Origin: Acidiferrobacterales bacterium
GTDB taxonomy: Bacteria; Pseudomonadota; Gammaproteobacteria; Acidiferrobacterales; SZUA-150
NCBI GenBank assembly: GCA_947258385.1
Contig: CAMYII010000093.1
Location: 1-37,623, forward strand
DNA: 37,623 nucleotides
Direction: 5' to 3'
Under the pieces are notes generated by a model, which saw nothing but the letters and a program-made list of their open reading frames with translations, was not told the DNA's origin and searched no databases. Positions 16,249 through 24,828 of this stretch are shown here, one piece after another (positions within the stretch are counted from its first letter, which is position 1; the number at the start of each line of letters is the position of its first letter). The position numbers were made by a program, and so were the translations under genes.

Positions 16249-16512
16249 AACGAAGCGTCAGGTTGATTTTTGCAACAAAAGATTAATCGGCACAGGGTCA
16301 CATCACTAAGGACGGTGACTGATTAATCGGGCAACCTGGCAAAGTCAGATAGACAGACGGAGTGAAATGGCGATTTGGGTCGATTGCAGATTGAGAACAG
16401 CCTTGCCGGCGTCACAAAGGCATCACCCGGTAATGTAAACCCCGCTTTTTGGGTTACTCCATGTTCACTGGAAGTCGATAGAGACAGCCAATGCGGCTGT
16501 CTTTTCTATTTT
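16249..16512 (+). ncRNA. Structured leader RNA or small RNA of about 260 nt, unknown class
   Basis: Between the promoter and a terminator lies about 260 nt of non-coding sequence with nested complementary blocks. CAGGTTG (16259-16265) pairs with CAACCTG (16332-16338); GATTAATC (16281-16288) with GATTAATC (16321-16328); GTCAC (16297-16301) with GTGAC (16315-16319). The first block could instead pair locally through GTTG with CAAC at 16273-16276. A second hairpin (AACCC/GGGTT) lies near 16437-16455. No ORF with a ribosome site was seen. I could not match it to 6S RNA, tmRNA, 4.5S RNA, RNase P or a riboswitch class I know. It could be a free small RNA or a terminator-controlled leader of the gene at 16596. 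Confidence 0.6.
16483..16512 (+). terminator. Intrinsic terminator at the end of the leader RNA
   Basis: GACAGCC (16483-16489), loop AATGC, GGCTGTC (16495-16501), followed by TTTTCTATTTT. It is a standard Rho-independent terminator located 84 bp before the lysine-rich gene, so that gene needs readthrough or its own promoter. Confidence 0.85.
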
Positions 16513-16595
16513 ATGAGCCGAGACAGGTTTCCGGAGCGCGTTTGCTCCATTTCCCCCCATAAGTCCTCTAACCACAACCGTAAGGAGCCTTAACT

Positions 16596-16835
16596 ATGGC
16601 GATGAAAAAGAAAGTGACTAAGAAGAAGGTGACCAAGAAGAAGAAGTCGGCCAAGAAGAGAGCTGGCAAGAAGAAGGCAACCAAAAAGAAAGCAACCAAG
16701 AAAAAGGCCAAGAAAAAGGCCAAGAAAAAAGGTAAGAAAAAAGCTGCCAAGAAGAAAGGTAAGAAAAAAGGTAAGAAAAAAGGTAAGAAAAAGGCCAAAA
16801 GGAGAGTAAAGAAGAAGACCACACAAACAAGATAA
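16596..16835 (+). CDS. Lysine-rich histone H1-like DNA-binding protein
   Basis: A 79-residue protein made almost wholly of lysine, alanine, glycine and threonine. Repeats of the type KKKA, KKKG and KKAT run from residue 4 to about 70, ending RRVKKKTTQTR. There is no aromatic residue and no cysteine. Such proteins resemble the C-terminal tail of histone H1 and bacterial H1-like proteins that bind DNA or RNA through charge; they are expected to be disordered. It is real rather than chance: the ATG at 16596 has TAAGGAG at good spacing, and the gene lies between a structured leader and a strong terminator. The coding strand is nearly pure purine over 240 bp, unlike its neighbours. Target and role are unknown. 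Confidence 0.85.
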   Translation: MAMKKKVTKKKVTKKKKSAKKRAGKKKATKKKATKKKAKKKAKKKGKKKAAKKKGKKKGKKKGKKKAKRRVKKKTTQTR

Positions 16836-16850
16836 CAAGGTCGGCAGCGA

Positions 16851-16900
16851 GAACAGAAGCCTCGGGGGAGGAGTTCGGCAGTTCCCCCCTTCTTCTGTTC
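16851..16900 (+). other. Long hairpin downstream of the lysine-rich gene
   Basis: GAACAGAAG (16851-16859) pairs with CTTCTGTTC (16892-16900), enclosing a second stem of GGGGGA with TTCCCCC. No T tract follows, so it is more likely a 3' mRNA stabiliser or pause structure than a terminator by itself. Confidence 0.65.
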
Positions 16901-16912
16901 GACAAAAGATGG

Positions 16913-16962
16913 CCGGCAGTACAACACCACAGTAGGTGGCTATTTGTGCTGCCGGTTTTTTT
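16913..16962 (+). terminator. Rho-independent terminator of the lysine-rich gene
   Basis: CCGGCAG (16913-16919) and CTGCCGG (16949-16955) form the outer stem, with an inner CCAC/GTGG pair, followed directly by seven T residues (16956-16962). The next 280 bp up to murU contain only a CGGCCCG/CGGGCCG stem near 17063 and no supported gene. Confidence 0.88.
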
Positions 16963-17242
16963 GTCCTGGCTCCGAAAAACAGAACACCGGCTTCCAGACC
17001 CGCCGTATCAGTTCATAAACATTATTTATCAGGTATAAAAAATATTAGTCGCCAGGGTCGGCCCGTCCGGCCGGCGGGCCGCGTCTCATAACCCGCTTGC
17101 GAGGTGGTCGATTCATCGCACCGGCCAAGACAATCGCCCCAAGGTGCCCATCGCCCGCCACCCGATTGACAACCCACAGCCGGCACGCAGGGGATCGCAG
17201 ACAGACCGGCCACACGCACGCATCGACGCGCGAGGGCTTGGC

Positions 17243-17929
17243 TCAACGGTCCCCCTTTCGGACAGGTGCCGAAGCGACACGGGCTCTCAACTCCTCCAAC
17301 CGCTGCGGACTGCCCACATCGACCCAGGAACCGCCATAATATTCGCCCGTGACCAGTCCCTGTTCCATCGCCTCGCGCAGAAGCGGGGCAAGCGGAAATT
17401 TTCCTGGCCGATATCCCTGGAAAAGGGCGTGCCTGAGCACGGCGATACCGCTGTAGGTCAGCCTCACCGCGCCTTCCATGCTGACGAGGTCATCCCGCAA
17501 GCAGAAATCGCCTCCCGGATGATGCGCCGGATTATCCACCAACACGAGATGTGCGAGACCATGCAGGCGGTGCGGCAGCCTTGAAAAGGGATAGTCCGTC
17601 CAGATATCGCCGTTGACCACCACAAACGGGTCGCTGTCCAGCAAGGCGAGCGCCTGGCGGATGCCTCCCCCGGTCTCCAGCCCGTCCCGCGCCTCGGGTG
17701 AATACTGAATTGTCACGCCCCATTCGCGACCGTCCCCCAGACGCTCGACGAGCTTCTCGCCTAGATGGGCGTGATTGATGACGAGGCTGCGCAGCTCGCA
17801 ACGGCTCAGCGACTCGATAAGGTGGATGATCAGGGGTTTGCCACCGACCTCAAGCAGGGGTTTGGGGCGGGTATCGGTGAGCGGCCGCATGCGCTCACCG
17901 CGTCCCGCTGCCAGGATCATGGTCTTCAA
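17243..17929 (-). CDS. murU: N-acetylmuramate-1-phosphate uridylyltransferase
   Basis: A 228-residue nucleotidyltransferase of the sugar-1-phosphate type. The N-terminal nucleotide-binding motif is MILAAGRGERMRPLTDTRPKPLL. The metal-binding VVNGDIW lies near residue 105, and the C-terminal SWVDVGSPQRLEEL is typical of this family. MurU joins MurNAc-1-phosphate to UTP to give UDP-MurNAc, a recycling route that bypasses the fosfomycin target MurA. It overlaps the upstream amgK by 4 bp (ATGA type), which supports coupled translation and the specific MurU call over generic nucleotidyltransferase. The same amgK-murU pair divergent from lptD is known in Pseudomonas. Cytoplasmic. Confidence 0.9.
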   Translation of the reverse strand: MKTMILAAGRGERMRPLTDTRPKPLLEVGGKPLIIHLIESLSRCELRSLVINHAHLGEKLVERLGDGREWGVTIQYSPEARDGLETGGGIRQALALLDSDPFVVVNGDIWTDYPFSRLPHRLHGLAHLVLVDNPAHHPGGDFCLRDDLVSMEGAVRLTYSGIAVLRHALFQGYRPGKFPLAPLLREAMEQGLVTGEYYGGSWVDVGSPQRLEELRARVASAPVRKGDR

Positions 17930-18915
17930 GGGCTCTCCGCGACGCCGAGCTCGGACAACACATCACAAAACGGCCGCAGATCCCGGTAGCGGCCGCAAAC
18001 CTCAAGCACATACCCCATGGTTCGGGGAATGTCGTCCAGATACGTGGGTTTGCCATCACGGTACTGCAGGCGTGCAAAGATCCCGACAGCCTTCAGATGG
18101 CGCTGCATACCCATCCGGTCAAACCACTCCAAGAATTGCGCCTCGCTGTCACAGACCGGGATACCAGACTCCAAGGCGAGCCGGTGATACCCCTTGACCC
18201 AGGACTCCACCTGCTCTCTGGGCCAGGAAATGTAGCAATCACGAAGCAGCGACACCAGGTCATACGTGATGGGGCCGCGCACGGCATCCTGAAAATCCAG
18301 GATACCGGGATTGTTGCGCTTGGTCCGCATCAGATTACGTGAATGATAGTCCCGGTGCACCCATACCTTCGGCTGCTCCAGCGCGTTTTGCAAGAGACGC
18401 GCAAAAATCCGGTCTACAACCCCTTGCTGCCTCTCTGAGAGCCTTAACTGCAGATGGCGGCCCAGATACCACTCCCGGAACAGTTCCATCTCTCTCGTAA
18501 GCAGCGCGTCGTCGTACTCAGGCAAGAACCTGCTGTCGGTGAAAATCCCCGCCTGCAGAACGATCAGCGCCCCCATGGCGTCGCCGTAGAGCCTGTCAAC
18601 ATTCTCCTCACACAACTCCCGCAGATAAAGCTTATCGCCGAGATCGCTGATCAGCAGAAATCCCGCCTCGATGTCTTGATGCACAATTTCGGGAACGTTG
18701 AGCCCAAGGGCGAGAAAACGCTGCGCGATCTCGATGTAAGGCCGCGTATCTTCCCTGTCCGGAGGCGCATCCATAACGATAGAGGTCGTCCCGCCGGTGA
18801 AGACGCGATAATAACGCCTGAAGCTGGCGTCGACCGAGACGGGACGGATCTCGAACTCCGCCATGTCCAGCACGTCAGAGATCCAGTCCTCGAGGGCGGC
18901 CAGTCTGCGGTCCAA
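17926..18915 (-). CDS. amgK: N-acetylmuramate/N-acetylglucosamine kinase
   Basis: A 329-residue aminoglycoside-phosphotransferase-fold kinase. It shows a nucleotide-loop region ASFRRYYRV near residue 28, the catalytic motif VHRDYHSRNLM near residue 185, and the metal-binding ILDFQDAVRGPITYDLVSLLRD. AmgK phosphorylates the anomeric carbon of recycled MurNAc or GlcNAc, feeding MurU. The start is a TTG at 18915 with AAGGA about 8 nt upstream; no ATG fits before residue 18, and the N-terminal residues look conserved, so the TTG is preferred. The 73 bp to lptD on the other strand must hold both promoters. Confidence 0.9.
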   Translation of the reverse strand: MDRRLAALEDWISDVLDMAEFEIRPVSVDASFRRYYRVFTGGTTSIVMDAPPDREDTRPYIEIAQRFLALGLNVPEIVHQDIEAGFLLISDLGDKLYLRELCEENVDRLYGDAMGALIVLQAGIFTDSRFLPEYDDALLTREMELFREWYLGRHLQLRLSERQQGVVDRIFARLLQNALEQPKVWVHRDYHSRNLMRTKRNNPGILDFQDAVRGPITYDLVSLLRDCYISWPREQVESWVKGYHRLALESGIPVCDSEAQFLEWFDRMGMQRHLKAVGIFARLQYRDGKPTYLDDIPRTMGYVLEVCGRYRDLRPFCDVLSELGVAESP

Positions 18916-18988
18916 TACGCGAATCCTTACCGAAGAAGCGATAAAGAGACTTTAACACGTGCTCAAAGCTTGATGGGTAGGTGATTCT

Positions 18989-21271
18989 ATGCAATTTTAC
19001 ACTCCACACAATAAACAAAGCCTGACGATGCCCCGATCGCGACTTGCGCCACAGCCATACTGCCTGACCTTGCTGCTCGTGGCGGCGTCCCTGCTGAGCG
19101 ACACGGTTGGCGCCGAGCAGGCAGGACTGTGCCCCGAGATCGCGACAGGGGTTCCCTGGCCCGCCGAACACCGAAAACAAACCGACCCCACCGACACCGC
19201 GCTGCACCTGTACGCCGATGAGGTGGAGGTGGAACTCAACCGGCAGGCCACGTTCACCGGCAAGGTGGAATTGCTGCGTGCGGGCAAGCGCATAACCGCC
19301 GACCGGCTGACCTACGATAAGCTCAGAGACGAGGTTGAGGCCCTCGGTCGCGTAAACCTGACCACGGACCGCGGTGACAGCTACCAGACCGGCAAGCTGT
19401 TCTGGCAACCCCAGAACGAGACCGGGCATACCGGTGCCGGCAGCTTCCTGCTTCGCGGTCAGGGCCGGGGCAAGGCCGGGCGCATGAATTTTGAGCCGGG
19501 ACAGATGTTGCGTATGCAGAAGGTTCGCTACACGACGTGCGCACCCGGGGACGATGACTGGTTTCTGTCCGTCAAGGAGCTTCAGTTGGACCGAAACAAG
19601 GATATCGGCAAGGCATACCATGGGACGGTGACGTTTCAGGGCGTTCCTATTTTCTACTGGCCCTATCTGGACTTCCCCCTGTCAGGACAACGCAAATCCG
19701 GGTTTCTCGCCCCCCAAGTTGGCAATAACAGCAACCTGGGCGCCATCTTCGGGACACCGTACTATTTCAACCTGGCGCCAAATTATGATGACACGCTGAC
19801 ACCACGGGTCCTCAGCAAGCGGGGAGTCCAGTTACAGAACGAGTTCCGCTATCTGGGCCGGCGCCTCTCCGGTCAGCTGGATCTGGAGCACCTGCCCAAC
19901 GACCGCGAATATTTCGATGACGACAGAAGCGCGGCCGGATTTCGTCACCACCAGCTCCTGGGGACCGCCTGGACCGCGGATGCCGACCTCAACTGGGTCT
20001 CCGATGATGATTACCTCGATGACTTCGGCGACAGCCTGGCGGTCTCTGCCAGGACCCATTTACCGGAAAATGTGGCACTGGGCTATCAAGCCAAGAATTG
20101 GCAATTCTCTGCCAGGGCCGCAGGATTTAAGACCGTGGACGAAACCATTGCACCTGATCAAAAGCCCTACGAATTGTTGCCGGAGCTACACCTGTGGACG
20201 ACCGCCGCACAACGACCCAATCGTATCAATGCCGGCGTCGACACCGCGTGGACCCGATTCGAACGTGACGATAGCATCACGGGCGGGCGTTTCAATCTGG
20301 ACGCTGATCTCAGCCTGCCGTTACACGCGAGCTATGGCTTCTTTACGCCGACAGTCGGCGGCCGGTACCTGGACTACGATCTGTCCTCGACCCCGGAGGC
20401 ATTGAAATTTCCTCCCTTCGAAGAAACCCCCTCAGAGTCTTTCGGTTATTTCAGCCTCGATACCGGGCTTTTCTTCGACCGGGAATATCGCTGGCACGAC
20501 AGGAACTACATCCACACGCTGGAACCCAGGCTGTTTTATCTCTACGCCCCTTATGAAGATCAGAAAGGCCTGCCGGTGTTCGATACGGGCTTGCCCGATT
20601 TCACCTTCAGCAGTCTGTTCCTCAACAATCGCTTTGTCGGCGGAGACCGTTTCGGCGACGCCAATCAGGTCACTGTGGCATTGACAAGCCGTATACTCGA
20701 CGGCGTATCGGGCGCCGAACGGTTTCACGCGAGCCTGGGGCAGATCTATTATTTCCGCGACAGAGTGGTGACCCTGGAAGGCGGACCGCCTGAGACCAGC
20801 AAGACCTCGGACATCGTCGCCAAAGTCGCCGCGAGACTCGCGAGCCATTGGTATCTGCGGGGCACGGCGCAATGGGACACGGACGAAAACGAAACGGAAA
20901 AGAGCGACCTCTCGGTTCAGTACCATCCGCAGCCAGACAGAATTGTGAATCTGGGCTATCGCCGCATCCGCGACGAGCTGCCGGAGGAGGAGGTGGAACA
21001 GACCGAACTGTCATTCGCCTGGCCGGTGTCGTCCCGCTGGTCGGTGCTGGGCGGCTGGACATACTCGCTCGTCGAGGACGCCAACTTGGAATCAAGCGCC
21101 GGGCTGAGGTACCGCAGTTGCTGCTGGGCGTTGCGGGTGTCCACCAACCGCAGACTGTCCAGCGACGGCAACCAGGTCAACTCTTACCTGATACAGCTTG
21201 AACTCTCCGGTCTGGCGGACATCGGGGACGAGCCGGCCAGCCCCCTGCAACAGAGCGTCTTCGACTTCTAG
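18989..21271 (+). CDS. lptD: LPS-assembly outer membrane protein LptD
   Basis: A 760-residue LptD. A signal peptide is present (hydrophobic core CLTLLLVAASLL, cleavage near the Ala-rich VGAEQ). A periplasmic beta-jellyroll (about 70-200: LHLYADEVEVE, ITADRLTYD, GTVTFQGVPIFYWPYLDFPL) is followed by a beta-barrel to the end. Four cysteines lie at 48, 184, 711 and 712, matching in order the Escherichia coli cysteines at 31, 173, 724 and 725, whose non-consecutive disulfides are needed for function. LptD with LptE inserts lipopolysaccharide into the outer leaflet. Start could be 18989 or the internal ATG at 19028; both leave a signal peptide. The neighbours surA, pdxA and ksgA follow in the classic order, but here after a 392-bp gap with terminators. 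Confidence 0.93.
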   Translation: MQFYTPHNKQSLTMPRSRLAPQPYCLTLLLVAASLLSDTVGAEQAGLCPEIATGVPWPAEHRKQTDPTDTALHLYADEVEVELNRQATFTGKVELLRAGKRITADRLTYDKLRDEVEALGRVNLTTDRGDSYQTGKLFWQPQNETGHTGAGSFLLRGQGRGKAGRMNFEPGQMLRMQKVRYTTCAPGDDDWFLSVKELQLDRNKDIGKAYHGTVTFQGVPIFYWPYLDFPLSGQRKSGFLAPQVGNNSNLGAIFGTPYYFNLAPNYDDTLTPRVLSKRGVQLQNEFRYLGRRLSGQLDLEHLPNDREYFDDDRSAAGFRHHQLLGTAWTADADLNWVSDDDYLDDFGDSLAVSARTHLPENVALGYQAKNWQFSARAAGFKTVDETIAPDQKPYELLPELHLWTTAAQRPNRINAGVDTAWTRFERDDSITGGRFNLDADLSLPLHASYGFFTPTVGGRYLDYDLSSTPEALKFPPFEETPSESFGYFSLDTGLFFDREYRWHDRNYIHTLEPRLFYLYAPYEDQKGLPVFDTGLPDFTFSSLFLNNRFVGGDRFGDANQVTVALTSRILDGVSGAERFHASLGQIYYFRDRVVTLEGGPPETSKTSDIVAKVAARLASHWYLRGTAQWDTDENETEKSDLSVQYHPQPDRIVNLGYRRIRDELPEEEVEQTELSFAWPVSSRWSVLGGWTYSLVEDANLESSAGLRYRSCCWALRVSTNRRLSSDGNQVNSYLIQLELSGLADIGDEPASPLQQSVFDF

Positions 21272-21273
21272 CG

Positions 21274-21311
21274 GGATGCTGAAAAAGTCCTTCCATGGAC
21301 TTTTTGCATCC
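21274..21311 (+). terminator. Hairpin terminator after lptD, made from a dispersed repeat
   Basis: Only 2 bp after the lptD stop, GGATGC-TG-AAAAAGTCC (21274-21290) pairs with GGACTTTTTGCATCC (21297-21311) around the loop TTCCAT: 15 base pairs with a two-base bulge, with the T run inside the stem. The sequence matches the repeat at 9890-9915. It can act as a terminator in either direction. Confidence 0.7.
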
Positions 21312-21452
21312 TCAGCCCCGCAGGCGGTACATCCGTGTACCGCTACTCTAGCATCGCTTCGCCGCGGCACATGTGCTCGCCGCCTCCCTGCGGCTCGCTC
21401 CGGGAATCAAACACTGACATATTTGATTCCCGATGCGGCACATCCTGTGGCG

Positions 21453-21496
21453 CCTGGCAGCTTGCTGAAGAACAAATTTTTCAGCAAGCTGCCAGG
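21453..21496. repeat. Perfect 17-bp inverted repeat of a dispersed family
   Basis: CCTGGCAGCTTGCTGAA (21453-21469) and its exact complement (21480-21496) enclose a 10-base loop, giving a very stable hairpin. The right arm with its leading T run matches 33769-33788 at 18 of 20 bases, and the left arm resembles 9882-9898. It behaves like a small REP-like palindromic unit. Confidence 0.82.
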
Positions 21497-21663
21497 CCGT
21501 AAACATCGAAAAATGCCGGCGTACTGCCTCAGCGGCCCCTCGCCAGCAGCCTACTCCTTGCGCAGTTATGGTATGCTTCTGCCTCCAATGACTGATTCGC
21601 CGGGAACTATTCCGGTCTGCCGGTAACTCACCGAACATGCATTTATATTTCGGCGGCGTATCC

Positions 21664-23004
21664 ATGAACCGACTCTCGAACAACCATTCTAGGCGCCCGG
21701 CCCACTGGCGCGATGGGCTTTGGTGCTGTATTTGGCTGCTGTGCGGGCTGAACGCCGTCGGGGCACCGGTACCTGGCCAGGATATCGACAGGATTGTGGT
21801 GATCGTCAACGACGATGTGATTACCGAGATCGAAGCCGAAACACGCCTGCAGGAAACAAAGGCGCAACTGTCCGCACAGAAAATCAAGCTACCGCCCGAG
21901 CCTTTGCTGCGCAAGCAGGTGATAGAGCGCATGATCCTTGAGCGGGCACAGCTGCAACTCGCGGAACGCATGGGCATCCGTGTCAGTGAAGATGAGATCG
22001 ATCAGACCATTGAGAAGATCGCGGGGCGCAACCGCACAACGCCCGACAATCTGTATAAGACACTAGGCAAACAGGGTATCAGCAGCACGCAGTATCGTGA
22101 GCAGCTGCGCGAGCAGCTAATCATTCAGCAGCTCGTCGAGCGCGCGGTCAACAATCGCATCACGGTTTCCACTGGCGAAATTGACGAGTTTCTGCAGCGA
22201 CGCAATAAGCTGCTGGGGGGGCAGGACGCCTATAACCTTGCCCACATCATGGTTCCCATTCCGGAGTCGGCCTCGCCCCAGGCCATCCAACAGGCCGAAC
22301 GCCAGGCACAAAAAATCCATGACATCCTTGAAAAGGGTGCCGACTTCCAGGAAACCGCTATCGCCTACTCCCGGGACAAGACCGCCCTTGAAGGCGGTGA
22401 GCTCGGTTGGAGAAGCGCCGGGCAGTTGCCCGAGCTGTTTCTTGCCGCCCTGGAGACGATGAGGCGGGGCGGGATCAGCAGTGTCCTGCGCAGCCCAAAC
22501 GGCTTCCATATCCTACGGCTCAACGACATACGCTCGGTGAAAAAATCGAAAAAAGTCACCCAGACCCGCGCCCGTCATATCCTCTTGCGGCCGAACGCGG
22601 TACGGCCGGAAAATGAAATCAGACGCAAATTGATCGAGCTGAAGCAGCGTATCGAGGATGGGGATGATTTTGCGGCGCTGGCGCGGGCCTATTCGGAAGA
22701 CTCTGTCTCCGCCGCCAACGGTGGCGATCTGGGGTGGTTCAACCCCGGTCAGATGACGCCGAGGTTCGAAAAAGCCGCCGACGCGCTCAAACCCAAGGAA
22801 ATCAGCGCGCCGGTAAAAACCGGATTCGGACTACACCTCATACAGGTGCTGGAGCGGCGCAGCCGCGACATTGGCGAGGAGCTCGACCGCAACGAAGCCA
22901 GAAAGCAGATTCGCGCACGCAAGGCCGACGAGCGCTATCAGCAATGGATCCGCCAGCTTCGCGATGAGACCTATGTGGAATTCGTCTCAGGGGACGAGGG
23001 CTGA
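21664..23004 (+). CDS. surA: Periplasmic chaperone/peptidyl-prolyl isomerase SurA
   Basis: A 446-residue SurA. The signal peptide (hydrophobic [16 protein letters not shown]) ends near residue 34. The N-terminal chaperone domain begins [17 protein letters not shown]. Two parvulin domains follow: the first around [11 protein letters not shown]...[16 protein letters not shown], the second around [14 protein letters not shown]...[19 protein letters not shown]-terminal helix completes the chaperone core. It escorts unfolded outer-membrane proteins, LptD among them, through the periplasm, which fits its position after lptD. I use the ATG at 21664; an in-frame ATG at 21637 adds nine residues to the signal peptide and cannot be excluded. 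Confidence 0.93.
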   Translation: MNRLSNNHSRRPAHWRDGLWCCIWLLCGLNAVGAPVPGQDIDRIVVIVNDDVITEIEAETRLQETKAQLSAQKIKLPPEPLLRKQVIERMILERAQLQLAERMGIRVSEDEIDQTIEKIAGRNRTTPDNLYKTLGKQGISSTQYREQLREQLIIQQLVERAVNNRITVSTGEIDEFLQRRNKLLGGQDAYNLAHIMVPIPESASPQAIQQAERQAQKIHDILEKGADFQETAIAYSRDKTALEGGELGWRSAGQLPELFLAALETMRRGGISSVLRSPNGFHILRLNDIRSVKKSKKVTQTRARHILLRPNAVRPENEIRRKLIELKQRIEDGDDFAALARAYSEDSVSAANGGDLGWFNPGQMTPRFEKAADALKPKEISAPVKTGFGLHLIQVLERRSRDIGEELDRNEARKQIRARKADERYQQWIRQLRDETYVEFVSGDEG

Positions 23005-23044
23005 AGTCCAATACGATTATCGTCGCGCCGCTGTGAGTGTCGAG

Positions 23045-24031
23045 ATGACCCCTATGACACGTGCAAACCCCGTCATCGTGCTCACGCCCGGTGAGCCCGC
23101 GGGCATCGGACCCGATCTGTGCGTGCTGCTGGCACAGCAACCGCGAACATACGACCTGGTCCTGATCGCCAATCCCGACTTGCTGCAGCAACGGGCACAA
23201 ACCCTGGGCAAGTCGATTGAGCTTGTTACATGGCGGCGCGGCCGTAGGGATCGCACAGGCGTCTCAATCGTTCCGGTCACAACGGCCCGGCCCGCCGTCC
23301 CCGGCCGGCTCGATACCGCCAACGCACCGTACGTGATCGAGACCCTGGAACGGGCAGTCCGGGGATGTTTGACGGGTGAATTCGATGCCCTGGTGACCGG
23401 TCCGGTACACAAGGGTGTGATCAATGACGCGGGGATTGCCTTCACCGGCCATACCGAGTTCCTCGCTCAACGCTCGCAGACGCAACAAGTGGTAATGATG
23501 TTGACGGCCGGCACGCTGCGGGTGGCGCTGGCAACCACCCACGTGCCGCTCAGCGAGGTCAGCGGACATCTGAGCCGCGAACACCTGACAGGCATCATTC
23601 GCATCCTGCACCGGGAATTGCGAGACAAGTTCCGCATTGCACAGCCTGATATTGTGGTCTGCGGTCTCAACCCTCATGCAGGCGAAGGAGGTCATCTCGG
23701 ACGGGAGGAGATCGAAGTCATCGCCCCTGTAGTCAAAGAGCTCATTGACGCCGAGGGTATGCGCCTGCGCGGACCATTACCGGCCGACACCGTTTTCACG
23801 CCGGGCGTATTACAGGATACCGATGCAGTACTGGCGATGTATCATGACCAGGGCCTGCCCGTGCTCAAATATGCCGGCTTCGGGGAAGCAATCAATATCA
23901 CCCTGGGCCTGCCTTTCATACGCACATCAGTAGATCACGGCACCGCACTGGATCTGGCCGGCACTGGGGATATCAATACCGGCAGCCTCTACAGCGCGAT
24001 AGAGCTCGCGTTGTCGTTACGGCGACCATGA
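23045..24031 (+). CDS. pdxA: 4-hydroxythreonine-4-phosphate dehydrogenase
   Basis: A 328-residue PdxA of the deoxyxylulose-5-phosphate-dependent vitamin B6 pathway. Marks are VIVLTPGEPAGIGPDL at the start, LVTGPVHKGVINDAG and GHTEFLA near residue 130, NPHAGEGGHLGREE near 210, and MYHDQGLPVLKYAGFG, TSVDHGTALDLAG near the end; the metal-binding histidines are present. It oxidises 4-phosphohydroxy-threonine with NAD. Start choice is uncertain: ATG at 23045 or 23054; the first is given. The frame is open further upstream inside surA without support. Its TGA overlaps the ksgA start by four bases. Confidence 0.92.
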   Translation: MTPMTRANPVIVLTPGEPAGIGPDLCVLLAQQPRTYDLVLIANPDLLQQRAQTLGKSIELVTWRRGRRDRTGVSIVPVTTARPAVPGRLDTANAPYVIETLERAVRGCLTGEFDALVTGPVHKGVINDAGIAFTGHTEFLAQRSQTQQVVMMLTAGTLRVALATTHVPLSEVSGHLSREHLTGIIRILHRELRDKFRIAQPDIVVCGLNPHAGEGGHLGREEIEVIAPVVKELIDAEGMRLRGPLPADTVFTPGVLQDTDAVLAMYHDQGLPVLKYAGFGEAINITLGLPFIRTSVDHGTALDLAGTGDINTGSLYSAIELALSLRRP

Positions 24032-24828
24032 GCGCAGACTATCGGCATCAAGCCCGCAAACGCTTCGGGCAGCATTTCCTGCATGACCCGCGGGTGATTG
24101 ATCGCATCATTGACAGCTTTGCGCCCGCGACCGATGACCTGATTGTCGAGATCGGACCTGGTCACGGCGCACTGACCCGGGCACTCCTGTCGCGCTCTAC
24201 TACGGTGTATGCCGTCGAACTCGACCGCGATCTCATCGGCACTCTACAGGCCGCGTTTGGGGAACAGACAGGTCTGACCCTGTTTCAGGCCGATGCCCTG
24301 GCGTTCGACTTCTGCGGCTTGGCGCACGACAAGGGAAAACTGCGCGTCATCGGTAACCTCCCGTACAACATCTCCACGCCGCTGCTGTTTCACCTCCTTG
24401 ACCAGGCCGACTGCATTGCAGATATGTGTTTTATGCTGCAGAAAGAGGTGGTGGACCGGCTCGCGGCCGCGCCCGGCGGTAAGGACTACGGTCGCTTGTC
24501 TGTCATGGTGCAGTGGCGCTGCCAGGTGAGAAAACTTTTTGACGTCGGGCACGGTGCGTTCAAGCCACCACCCAAGGTTGACTCCTCCGTGGTCAGGCTG
24601 GTCCCCCGGCCGACCCCAGAGACCGTGGTCAATGATCCTGCGCGTTTTGCCAGGATCGTCAGAGACGCCTTTGCGCAGCGCCGCAAGACGCTGCGTAACG
24701 CGCTGAAAGGCATGCTGAGCGCGGACGAGTTTCATGCCGCAGGCATTGATCCCGGCCGCCGCGCCGAAACATTGAGCGTTGAGGAGTTCATCACCCTCAG
24801 CAATTCGGTCGGCCATAAGGTCCCGTAA
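24028..24828 (+). CDS. rsmA: 16S rRNA (adenine1518/1519-N6)-dimethyltransferase
   Basis: A 266-residue KsgA/RsmA. The N-terminus KRFGQHFLHDPRVIDRI, the SAM-binding VEIGPGHGALTRALL, and the catalytic NLPYNISTPLL (NLPY motif) are all present. The C-terminal helical domain contains KPPPKVDSSVVRL and FAQRRKTLRNAL. It dimethylates two adjacent adenines near the 3' end of 16S rRNA during 30S maturation. The ATG overlaps the pdxA stop (ATGA), supporting coupled translation in surA-pdxA-ksgA. Confidence 0.95.
   Translation: MSADYRHQARKRFGQHFLHDPRVIDRIIDSFAPATDDLIVEIGPGHGALTRALLSRSTTVYAVELDRDLIGTLQAAFGEQTGLTLFQADALAFDFCGLAHDKGKLRVIGNLPYNISTPLLFHLLDQADCIADMCFMLQKEVVDRLAAAPGGKDYGRLSVMVQWRCQVRKLFDVGHGAFKPPPKVDSSVVRLVPRPTPETVVNDPARFARIVRDAFAQRRKTLRNALKGMLSADEFHAAGIDPGRRAETLSVEEFITLSNSVGHKVP

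Larger units (their letters stand above)
21272..21663. other. lptD-surA intergenic region rich in hairpins
   Basis: The 392 bp hold no supported gene. Besides the hairpin just after lptD and the inverted repeat at 21453-21496, there is a short GGTACA/TGTACC stem near 21328 and a perfect 8-bp stem GAATCAAA/TTTGATTC (21404-21429). A surA promoter would be expected in the last 100 bp; none is obvious. Confidence 0.55.

Noticed and set aside
16249-16512. Cyclic-di-GMP (GEMM-I) riboswitch
   Set aside because: Short look-alike words (CACAGGG, CACAAAGGC, GGGTTAC) occur, but their order and spacing and the GNRA loop do not fit the class.
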